From Gnetum montanum (Eukaryota; Streptophyta; Gnetopsida; Gnetales; Gnetaceae), in assembly GCA_015680685.1 (NCBI GenBank), contig MNCI01005798.1:888406-946204 (forward strand): DNA of 57,799 nucleotides, in the 5' to 3' direction. The translations under genes were made by a program, and so were the position numbers. Below, in pieces: positions 10,702 to 20,923 of this stretch (position 1 is its first letter; each line of letters begins with the position of its first letter). Under the pieces are notes generated by a model that saw only the letters and a program-made list of their open reading frames with translations, did no database searches and was not told the DNA's origin.

Positions 10702-11575
10702 TGTGTGCTATGCTGTTGTAATATTAGAAGGAATTTCACACCGACTCTTGCCGTAGCCGTGATGAGAATGTATCCGCCCCCGCGGCGATAGATCTTCATT
10801 TAGTGTTCTGTTGTTAGGGTTCGTGTTCTGTTGTTAGGGTGTTAGGGTGCTGGCATTGGATTATAGCCAACACTATGTATCAAGGAATTGAGAATTCATG
10901 ATTTTGAACATGTTTGGGTATGTGTGCTTCAAGAAAAAGTAGGGACGGATTAGTAGTTGAGGACGTGATAGAAAAAATTTAAATATATTAGTTTTTTCTA
11001 AAAATTAAATGTCATGTATCATAAAAAAACATTGTAGAATATAGAACAAGTACAATGTAAATCCAAAATATTGTTAATGCTTAATTTCACAGAATATCAC
11101 CATTACACTACACTGAAGCAAGAAAATTTGCAAAGGTGTGGAGGGCATCAAATCCATTTTCTTACTCAAGAACCATAATCTACCTAAACATATAATTTTT
11201 GCAACAACCAAAATGACAACAATAAAATGAAACCCTTTTGTTACTTAACCAATCTTTTTAAAAATGTAATTAAGCCTCAAGCGGCAACCAAATTTATAAC
11301 AAATCACTTTTGCTAATACTTTTGTTCAACAATAACATGTGAATAGTGCCATAGGGCCATGTTGAAGACAACCACATTATAAGAAGATACAACTTAACTA
11401 AATTAGGCACAACTAACTCACTTCACCTATGATAATTGAAAACAAAGGAGAATTGGCACTAGTCATGATGAAGGGGAAAATAAAAACAGAGCACCATGAG
11501 ATTGCATATGGCCATTAGCCATGGGCTGGTGGGGTTGGTTGGCCCATAGAAAACAAATTTAAAAAAAAAAGTTGA
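10702..11575. other. Unassigned AT-rich DNA downstream of the KCS remnant
   Basis: No gene is recognised. A short duplication of GTTCTGTTGTTAGGGT lies at about 10805-10850. The rest is AT-rich, with no open frame of note. Confidence 0.55.
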
Positions 11576-11577
11576 AA

Positions 11578-11800
11578 AAGCAGCCATCCGTCATCGTGTT
11601 CATGACTATGACTCATTAGGATGACCCTTTCTTTTTCCGGAGAGATATGACAAGCATCCCTCCATCATCGTGTTCATTACTGTGACCCAGTTTTGTTTTT
11701 TCATTTTTCCGCAGAGATATGACAAGCATCCATCCATCATCATCATGTTCATGACTATGACCCATGACGATGACCCTGTTTTGTTTCAGAGATACGACAG
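11578..11800. repeat. Tandem repeat, about 73-75 bp x 3
   Basis: Three imperfect copies begin near 11580, 11653 and 11727. Each contains GCATCCATCCATCATC, a TGTTCATGACTATGAC block and an AGAGATATGACA block. Frames read through this repeat are artefacts of the repetition. Confidence 0.8.
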
Positions 11801-12549
11801 AAAGAGCAGGAACCAGCAATAATGACCAATAGCAACCCGTGAATGATGGCAGAACCATTGACGCTCCCAAAGGCTAATCCATGCAAATGCAATGTTTACC
11901 TCACAGGCCCGTTCCAAACTTGATTTCTGTATGACCCAAACTTGGCCCTTCGGCCTTCGGTTACCAAAGTAGCCCTTTTGTGATTTGCCTGTCTGTTTAT
12001 CCATTCGTACTCCTTGTTTTCTGTGGTCTGTGTCATGCCGATGCCATGAATCTTGATTGCTTGCTAGCCACTTAACAATGAAATGAAGCTTCTGGGAAGA
12101 TTCAGAGCAGGAGAAGATAAGTATAATTTTAATGCACAATGCCAGAAAAAGGCAATAATAATATGAACAAGGCAGGGCGATCATTTTAATGTATATGTAC
12201 AGATCCAGACAAAAATTTATTGGAAATGATGAAATATGTACCCATTGCGGATTTAATGCGCTTCTGTACGCGCTCCCCAATCCAACACGAACAGTTCGTA
12301 AAACTTTATCTGGAATCGCAAATCTCCGGCGCATAGAGCAAACATGATGGTGCTGTGCTCTTTAGGTATTTAAATGGCTGTAATATTTATTTTTAAACAA
12401 ATATGATGTAATATTTTGTTGCCGATGAAATTTCCCAATTGAAACACCTGGACGATGAGATGGGGTGTTTGCTTACCAATAAGAAGCTTAATTAAAATTT
12501 CAATTTTATTGTATGTTTACTGACCAAATTGAAATTCAAGAATACAACA
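11801..12549. other. Unassigned DNA with a 182-codon minus-strand open frame
   Basis: A minus-strand frame is open from 12334 to 11786 (182 codons), starting MRRRFAIPDKVLRTVRVG and containing one hydrophobic stretch (residues about 50-75). I recognise no family, and its 3' end runs into the tandem repeat at 11578-11800. It may be a chance frame or a decayed exon. Nothing around it, such as splice partners or a promoter, supports a gene. Confidence 0.3.
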
Positions 12550-12940
12550 TGTGATCTAGGATTGTCAAGACCTTTTCTTCTTCTTTGTTTTTTTTTAATT
12601 AAGGCAAGGTAACTATGACCTAGGATTGTCTAAGACTTGTGTTTTTTTTGTTTTGTTTTGTTCTTTTTGTAAGGCAAGGTAAATGTGATCCAGCATTGTC
12701 AAGACTTTTTTTTAGGCAAGGTAAGTGTGACCTAGGATTGTCAAGATTATTTTATTTTAGGCAACTCAAGGTTATTTTTTCTTTTTTTAAAGCAAGGCAA
12801 CTCCAAGTTAGTTGTACAACCCCTACTACCCATAGGATTATAAGATTTTTTTTCTTTTTTTAGGCAAGGCAACTTGGGGTTATTTTTCCCTTTTTTACAG
12901 CAAGGCAATTGGAGGTGGTAGCATAACCCCTACTACCCAC
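12550..12940. repeat. T-rich variable tandem repeat with AGGCAAGGTAA core
   Basis: Repeated units consist of a T-run followed by AGGCAAGGTAA, then TGACCTAGGATTGTCAAGA. Cores start at about 12603, 12673, 12715 and 12760 (spacings 70, 42 and 45). They pass into a related form with GCAAGGCAACT and CCCCTACTACCCA near 12790-12940. Confidence 0.75.
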
Positions 12941-15404
12941 GCAACAATGTAGATGTGACCTACCAACAAAAGGGTCCCACCACAAGCCTACTCCATTATT
13001 GCTACACCTAGACAGGGAAGACAAAGTCAAACATACAATCTACCCACTAAGAGATGAGTGTCTTGACCACTTGCCCCACACCCCTTGGTGCATCAAGATT
13101 GTTATGAGTATTCATTTTAGAAAGGGCATTTTCCTATGCCCTTTCAATCTCTATTTGAGCTTCTTTCATAGGTTACAATTTTAAAATCCCAATAATCAAT
13201 TTAAAATATCAGAAAATCCAATGGTGTAGAAAGAGGGCTTCCATTGCACTTAGGAAGGGTTTTTCTACCATTTCCTTCTTTGGAGAATGGACATCATAAT
13301 GTATGATAGCAATTAAGGGACTACTACTTGAAGTAATGATAAGGTACTTGTTTCTTAAATTATAAGACCTAGGTTCATGCCTGGACATGGAGACTCAAAA
13401 GAGGTTAGGCTTTCACTCATTTGTTGCTTCTAACAGACCTTGCCTTGACCATATGAACATTTTGCCTCTTGATAATGATTATCTTTATTAACAGGAATAT
13501 AGGTTACATTAACATGAATATATATATGAAATTGAAACCACCACATTGATAAATATCAATAAAATTGAAAGGTCCAATACCTGTACCAACCAATCCACAA
13601 AACATGTAAGAATTCAAATGGCCCCTTCCTTTTGTGACTATGCCAAAGCATGAAGCTACATACAGTATTACACCAAAATATCAAAATAAATTTCATTAAG
13701 ATACCAGCTGTGTACAGTGTTACATGGGAATATCAAAATAAATATCATTAAGATACCAGAAGTAGTATTCATGAATCAAAAATCAAGCGTAACAGAAAAC
13801 TTGAAGTTAGACAGAATATTATAAACTTGAATGACAGCAAAGGATGCATTTTTAATAAAAACTGATGGATAGGTATAGGGTAACCAGAGTAACCAGACAC
13901 GCTTAATAGGCACAGAAATACTTAGGTAGGTTTAAACTTTAAAGATTTATCATTTTCAACTCGCTATACTTCTTAAAAGGTAACTACTCAGTGGGAAAGA
14001 CGCGTGGGAAAGACGCATGCAATGATAAATTAATGTTGTTCATTTTGAAAAGGAAATTACTACGAAAAAAGTTATGTCTCTCGTTCATGGTACACGACTG
14101 CTAATGGGTTGGTATTATTTGAAAACGATACCAAGTGCTAATGGGTTGGTATACCATAAACGACTGCTAAAAACGATACCAGCATCCACCTGTACGCATT
14201 ACTCTGGTTGATGTATCTGGGTGTTGTTGAGTAGATATTTAAAAATTATAGCCGACGATTAACCTGTACACATTAAAACCATAGCCAGCCAGGCTGTTGT
14301 TGAGTGGATATTTAAAAATTAGTGGATATTTAAAAATTATAGCCGAGCATTAACCTGTACACGTTAAAACCATAGCTGTCTACGTGATCGAAAATATCAG
14401 TAATCCCATATTCTCATTATTCTCATTTAAACCAAACCAAACTGTACGTTAAAGATGGGTCCGAGCATAGTTGGAGAAATCTGCAATGTTTCGCAACCTT
14501 ATTCATATTTTTGTCGTTCATCCATGGTCCAAAGATTCGTTGGTCGGTTGCTATTATTTAAAAGTGATTCCGAAGCATAAAGTTCGACCCATTGAAATCA
14601 CGGTATTTTACCTCAAATAAATATCTAACTTACCTCAAAATAAATATAGGTAAAACACGAACGATCCATAAAATACCAACGATCTCATTTACTGACAGAG
14701 CAAACGCGTAAGCCACATTTGTACACTCAGTAACAATAAGCAGCATCAGATGTCCCCCTCTTTACCTATATTTATTAAAACCAGCTGTACACGCATGGTA
14801 CATTGTATGTTCTATCGTTTTCAAACCTGCAACACTGGTATTTTTATTATAGAAAAGATTAAAGGGGAAAAAATAGAAAAGATTAAAGGGACAAAAATTA
14901 AATGGGTTGAATTTACTCATGTCCCTAATGAACTTACACTCCTGTATGTGTGGAGATATCATGGCTATACATCGCATCATGTTATGGCATGACATTTCTT
15001 CCAAGGCTTCAACCTAATCTGCAACATTTCCCATTTGCTCCTTCATAATCTCCCACATCATCATATGCAATCATTCAATGATCTGTAACATAAAGAAAAC
15101 ATACATGCCATGATATGCAATGACAACATAAAAAGATACATTTTTTTTTTCATGGTAGATAGTTGTTGGTGGTTTGGTGGTATTATTTGAAATAGATACC
15201 AAAACATGGATGATCTTATTTAACACAAACCAAATTCTACGTCAAGATAAATATCAATAAAATACGGAATACGATTGATTTGATCTAGAGTATCAAGGCT
15301 AAGTCACATGTAGTAGGGGGCAAGGTTACAGTTGGCCTCTTTGGGGAGTTACAAAGCCTATGAGGTGGCTGGTGTGGCCATGGGTATGTATATTATGAAT
15401 TTCA
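12941..15404. other. Unassigned AT-rich DNA with local duplications
   Basis: No gene is recognised. A 52-bp-spaced direct repeat (TATCAAAATAAAT..CATTAAGATACCAG) begins at 13679 and 13731. A GCTAATGGGTTGGTAT duplication lies near 14100-14150. A longer duplication containing GATATTTAAAAATTATAGCCG and TTAACCTGTACAC lies at about 14220-14380. Many blocks contain the phrase ATACCA. No terminal repeats or coding domains were found. Confidence 0.5.
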
Positions 15405-15715
15405 TGTTGATAGATGTATTTTATGTTGACATGCATACATATTCATGTTGTCAACCAATAATTGCAACTCGCATATGCTTGCACCTAAAATAATTTATTA
15501 ATTTTCAGAATTTAACATGTTGATATGCATGCATATTTATGTTGTCAACCAATGATTGCGACTCACATATGCTTGCACCTAAAATAATTTATTAATTTTC
15601 AGAATTTAACATCTTGATATGCATGCATATTTGTGTTGTCAACCAATGATTGCAACTCGCATATGATCGCACCTAAAATGATTTAGTAATTTTCAGAATT
15701 TAAATGCAAGATACT
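15405..15715. repeat. 94-bp tandem repeat
   Basis: Anchors GTTGTCAACCAAT lie at 15447, 15541 and 15635, exactly 94 bases apart. A fourth copy at 15779 is separated by 144 bases because a piece of the next satellite family has been added. Each unit contains TGCATGCATAT, GCTTGCACCTAAAATAATTT and TTAATTTTCAGAATTTAA. Confidence 0.85.
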
Positions 15716-17101
15716 GTGAGGTCGTGCTACTTGCACCCTCTCGCACTAGACCTAAACTAGGCTTGCATGCATATTCATGTTGTCAACCAATGATTGCAAC
15801 TTGCATATGATTGCACCTAAAGTAATTTATTAATTTTTAGAATTTAAATGTGAGATACTATGAGGTCATGCTACTTGCACCCTTTTGCACTAGACCTAAA
15901 CTAGGCTTTCAATAGGTTTCGTGCCTTTTGGTAGGACAAAATGACAACCATTTTTCATTTGTTGGATATTTATTATGACTTTCGGATGACACTGTGAAAT
16001 AGTGTTACTTGTAACCACTTGCACTCCACTTGAACTAAGCTTCCAAAGGTTTCCTACCTTTTGGTAGGCCAAAATTTCAACCATTTTTAATCTACGGGAT
16101 GGTCATTGTGACATTTGGTTGAAATTGTGAGGCAGTGCTACACGCACTTCACCTAAAACATGCTACTGGAAGGTTTCATGCCTTCAAGTAGGCCAAAATT
16201 ACAATAATTTTTCATCTTTCAACTGGTCATTATGTCTTTTGGATTAAACTACAAAGCTATGCTATCTGTAGCCTCTTGCAATTTACCTGAACCATTCGAT
16301 AGGTTTCATGCTTTTTGATAGGCCAAAATTACAACCATTTTTCATCTATTAGATGGTTATTATGACCTCTAGATGTAACTACGAGGCTATGCTACTTGTA
16401 GCCTCTTGCACTCTAGCTAGACTAGGCTTCCAATAAGTTTTGTGCCTTTAAGTAAGCCAAAATTATAACCACTTTTTATTTACCAAATATTTATTATGAG
16501 TGTTGGATGACACTACAAGATATTGTTACTTGCAACCACTCACACTCCACTTGAACCAAGATTGTGAAAAGTTTTGTACCTTTTGGTAGACCAAAATTTT
16601 AACCATTTTAATTTATCAGATGGTCATTATGACTTTTGGTTGAAACTGCAAGGCAATGCTACTCGCACTCCACCTAAAACATGCTATTGAAAGGTTTCAC
16701 ACCTTCTATTAAGCTAAAATTTCAACTAGTTTTCATATAATGGATGGTCATTGTGATTTCTGGTTGAAACTATAATGTAGTGCTACTTGCACTTCACCTG
16801 AACCATGCTACTAGAAGGTTTTGTGCATTTTGGTAGGCCAAAATTAATACAAATTTTCATCTTCTAGTCATTCATTATGACTTCTGGTAGGTTTCATGCC
16901 TTCCAATAGGCCAAAATTACAACCATTTTCATCTTCTTGATGGTTATTTTGACTTTTGGGTGAACTTGCAAGGCCATGGTACTTGCAACCTTTAGCACTC
17001 CACATAAACTAGGCTTTTGGTAGGTTTCATGCCTTCCAATAGGTCAAAATTACAACCATTTTTCATCTGTCAATACATATTACGACTTCTAGATGACACT
17101 A
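15716..17101. repeat. 124-134-bp satellite array, left part
   Basis: Monomers are anchored on AGGCCAAAAT at 15933, 16066, 16190, 16320, 16454, 16588, 16711, 16835, 16908 and 17041 (spacings 133, 124, 130, 134, 134, 123, 124, 73 and 133). Typical blocks are GCTACTTGCAGCCTCTTGCA, GGTTTCATGCCTT and CAACCATTTTTCATCTA. Four monomer types can be told apart and follow each other in order. The array is interrupted by element C at 17102 and resumes at 36737 in phase: the split monomer restores to about 132 bases. Confidence 0.9.
17097..17101. other. Target-site duplication of element C, left copy
   Basis: CACTA here compares with GACTA at 36737-36741 (4 of 5 match). The position immediately outside both 2.8-kb LTRs supports the boundaries. 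Confidence 0.65.
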
Positions 17102-19886
17102 TGTAACAACCCGTCCTAGCTAGGGCAGGGTGATGCCTAGGAGTAGTAGTAATCTTACAACAGAAGCATGATAACTAAAAACCAATGGTGTGTAGAATAC
17201 ATGATATTAAGGAAGGTCAAATTGCATAGAAATTTCATACCAAATCGAAAACTAAATTTACATTTCAATTTATAGAACTTCATGTTTCTACATAAATTAA
17301 AATATGCATTCCTATGCTAAAATACAAAAACACATAAACACCATCATTGTATATATAAGAGTGCAAAGAGTTTTATACAGCTATACATAGTCCATACTAC
17401 TATACATGAAAATATACATTAACCAAGCATTGAAGATTTTCCCCTCCTCTACTCTCCCTCTCCATGCTCATCTGGGCTCCTAAACCTTTCACCTATAATT
17501 AAATAAAGTCAGTACATAATTGAGTAAGAAGCTTTTACACTTCCCTTGCTAGATGGTTAAAAAGCATCGTGTTGGAGGAGAGGAGTGGGGTACAAGACAA
17601 CCTACAACAACTATTAGTCTTACACATGCTCAAAACAACACACACACACACCATATCACCCATAATGCTAACATAATCATTATCAAAGAGGATAGATGGC
17701 TATAATACAATCATAGATAAAGCCACAGTTCAACATCATTTATCATATATTCGTTACACCACATCGCATGCATTTCCACTATCATGCACATGTCATCATA
17801 CCTATGATATACCGTTGAATAGTCAATGATCTGTATAATCATAATCCAATCATAATAAATATTATCCACAATATGACTGACAAATCAATACTATCATATA
17901 CATAGCCCATGTGGTTGCTAGCATATCCAAACTTAGTGTAGCATGTGAAACATTGTTGTGAGCACTCATAACAATGATTGCTTGTAGGTCTTTTCTTAGT
18001 TTTATATTTATCCAATTGATGCTAGGGTTTATCAACTTGTGACCTACAACCACTAACCTTTTGGAGGATTGGTGATAGGGATGAACACACCTATGTCACG
18101 TACCATCCATAGGGATGAACACACCTACGCTCTCCCACTCTCAGGATGAGGCTTGAGGTAGGAGCCTCATTGATGCATCATAGTGGGGGTCAATCTATAC
18201 TACCTCCAGGGTGCCTCATCACCAATTGGTCCACACCCTCATGCTAGCACCACCTACCAATGATCATCACAAGTGTTCTCACAAAGACATGTACACATTC
18301 TAGCTAACTTAAGCCAATGCATGTCATAAGCACAACACATCTAAACATAACATAACATAACAAGATATGTCCACACCTAATAGTCATAGTCATTCCATGA
18401 AAACAATACCATGATTTAGCAAAACAACATTAATACCATGATATGACAAAACAATACCATATTTCTCAAACTATATGTAATTCTAAACAAATGATTGCTA
18501 TACTAACATTCAAAATGATATATTCCCAAAGAGAGAACCAATTCCACAATTAGAAAGTACTTCCCAAAATGATTCCAACAACATTAATTTTACCTAAATC
18601 GAACTCCTGGAAGCAAAGTTATGCATGTTCATAGTTTGATTAATAAAATGATATTTAATTACTGCTAGGAAGGATTGAAACTCCCAAAAATGCTTGTGTC
18701 ATAATAGATTTTGAAAACATAATATTCCTATCATACTAGTCTCATCAACATAACATATCATATTCCACAAGTCCACATCATACCATACATTGCATATATA
18801 TTAATAAAAAATTCATAACCAAAATCATATAATTTCAAGAAATATGCAAAATAATATGCCTAAGCTCAATCTTTAAGCTATCTGTCCCACATGCACACAT
18901 CACATTATCATATACACTAATCTAGCACAAAAATACAAGGAAAAGGTAAAGACAACCCACCAATTAAAATTGTTGGGGCAGAAAGGCTAAAATATGTAAA
19001 AAACCCTAAAAAATTTGGCTCCATTTTGCTCCAAACAAGTCCTACACCCACGTAGATGTAACAATAGCAATCCCAAATCTAGGTTCAGAGGAATCAAAAA
19101 CCATCCACAAAGCTTAAAATTCTAGAAAAAAAAGGGATGAAATAGAACAAAATTGAAAGAGAGTAAACATGATATTAGTTTCTATTTTGAGAGTTAGAAA
19201 GAAATGAATACAGATAAAATTTTATGGGTTGTGGTAGAAAAAGGATAGTGGTAAAAATAACAACATTATAAACTATGTTTTTTTTTCATCATATACTCTT
19301 AGCATATGCTTTTTTTTTAAAAAAATATATACACAAGCTGCTTCCTTTTTACACATCACATACAACATTCGATTTTTAATTTTACTTTTTAGTTTTACTT
19401 TTTATTTTCATATGTTTATTTCTTTTATTGCCTTCCCAACCAATACCCTACATTTCAAATGTGCATAACAATCACACTCAAAATCCAAATTAAAATCTAT
19501 TTGAACCTATGAAGTCCTTATCAAATGCTCTACACATTTATATGTCAAAATCACACATGAACATCATGCAACATAGTGCTATAGTGCAAATGCATAAATA
19601 CAAAAACAACACATATATCGTATAGACATACTAGATAGGTGCTCTTGTACCTTAATCCAACACTCCTACCAGAAACCTCACTTGTCTAACATATCACAAA
19701 GGGCTAGTGTACATAATCAAGTTAGTTAAGTATGCTAAGACATCATAATTGGAACATAAAGATGAAGCTTCATAACATACATTTATATTAAATTAACTTG
19801 CCCACAACAACCCATCATGACTCCACATGTAATGTATAAATCATAAGCATATGAATGCACCTAATGTATTTGGATGGGATGTAACA
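17102..19886 (-). repeat. 3' LTR of element C (about 2785 bp)
   Basis: This is the left copy. It aligns with 33949-36736 along its entire length by eye, from TGTAACAACCCGTCCTAGC to the shared end TTTGGATGGGATGTAA. It is non-coding, AT-rich and has no recognised domain. Differences between the copies are frequent, so the insertion is old. Confidence 0.88.
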
Positions 19887-19987
19887 CTTTCCCCTCCTTG
19901 AGATACATGAAATACATCGTGTACATGTGTCAAATGAGAAGGTAATGCTATATGATAAGCCACTATTCCAATCCATTGTAACACCTG
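19887..19987 (-). pseudogene. Integrase C-terminal tail and polypurine tract of element C
   Basis: On the minus strand this reads IGIVAYHIALPSHLTHVHDV followed by FHVS, the usual end block of gypsy integrase. It runs straight into AAGGAGGGGAAAG (19887-19899), the polypurine tract next to the LTR. The frame therefore continues into the LTR instead of into a chromodomain. Element B separates this tail from the rest of the integrase, which resumes at 29813. Confidence 0.85.
19983..19987. other. Target-site duplication of element B, left copy
   Basis: ACCTG here compares with ACTTG at 29813-29817, a 5-bp duplication with one transition. This is the expected size for a Ty3/gypsy insertion and fits exactly between the two halves of the integrase reading frame of C. 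Confidence 0.8.
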
Positions 19988-20783
19988 TGATGAGCTGTGA
20001 TATCGCGTATGCGATATTGCGTCCGCCCCTGCAATATCGCAGCCTGCCACAATGTCTATAAATAAGAGGCGGCTTTCCCTATTTTAGACATCTATACTTA
20101 GAACTTAGCCAAACTATAGTAGTTTTACCATTCCAAGGTTAGAATAATTCCCATGTGTCTGTAGTAGGAGTCTTAAAGTGAATAGATCTTTATTCGAGCA
20201 AATTGTACCTGAGCACACATTTTTGTACGACAATAAAGATGAACTTTCTGATAAGCCTTGCAGCATGTGGACTAAGCTAAATAGGATTTAATTATTGTTA
20301 AATGTTTAAATGCTTTCCTAGATAATTAATCTCTCTCAACCCTTGACTCTCCTAGTTAAGTGCACTTAGTATGACCGCTTCGAGCATGTGTGCAACACTT
20401 GGTAACCTAGTAACAAGTAGCATTTGGTAATCCCAGCAACGTTGCACTCGTTCAGGGTGTGTGCGGCAAGTTGAAACAGATACTGGTGCTAGGACAATTA
20501 GAACTTCGTTAGTGAATAGTTAATGAAATTTAGTCACTTAGTCTCTTCACCTTCCCCTATTAGCATAAGACATTAAAAAGACAAAAGATATAAAAATCAT
20601 ATCCCTCAAGCTTACTTAACCATACAATCGTGACAATACAAGTAAGTTTGGGAAGACAATGATTGATTAACCTTAAGTGTTCCATTAAGGCACGTAAGCA
20701 CTTAGTTCTTGGAGTTCGACCAGATCACACGTGAGATGCTCGTATTCGTATGGTTGAGTGTAGGGGTACCTTGCCACTCATCA
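19988..20783 (+). repeat. 5' LTR of element B (796 bp)
   Basis: Starts TGATGAG and ends CTCATCA. TATA box TATAAATA at 20057-20064; poly(A) signal AATAAAG near 20231. It is the same length as the 3' LTR and closely similar to it except in the first 65 bases, where GATATCG/CAATATCG blocks are arranged differently. Confidence 0.93.
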
Positions 20784-20784
20784 T

Positions 20785-20802
20785 TGGCGCTGTTGCCAGG
20801 GA
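20785..20802 (+). other. Primer-binding site of element B (tRNA-Asp type)
   Basis: TGGCGCTGTTGCCAGGGA begins one base after the LTR. It differs at two positions from the TGGCGCCGTTGCCGGGGA form known from Athila-type elements, which is complementary to the 3' end of tRNA-Asp. It primes minus-strand DNA synthesis. Confidence 0.85.
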
Positions 20803-20923
20803 TTTAGTTGTTTTTGCGCTAACATAGGAGATCATTCACATTGTTGGGATGCTAGAATGAACCCTTAGGATTGATCAAAGGAAAGATAAAGCAACGGTAA
20901 ATAGCACACCGAACAAGACAAAA

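Noticed and set aside
9825-10756. Plus-strand frames overlapping KCS (9825-10262 and 10334-10756)
   Set aside because: Arginine- and alanine-rich shadow translations of the GC-rich KCS sequence in other frames.
10800-10860. GTTAGGGT repeats resembling plant telomere sequence
   Set aside because: Only two or three copies inside a 20-base duplication, and not the TTTAGGG unit; no interstitial telomere array.
12639-12863. Plus-strand frame with repeated RQGKCD peptides
   Set aside because: It is a translation of the T-rich tandem repeat.
13330-13400. tRNA-like or SINE-like box (GACCTAGGTTCATGCCTGG)
   Set aside because: Only a loose resemblance to a B box. No A box at the right distance, no cloverleaf, no tail or target duplication.
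14750-15004. Overlapping 80-codon frames on both strands
   Set aside because: Low-complexity content (IEKIKGTKIK-type repeats) and no conserved domain; typical chance frames.
15405-17101. CRISPR-like regular repeats
   Set aside because: The repeats are contiguous satellite monomers without unique spacers, in a plant nuclear context.
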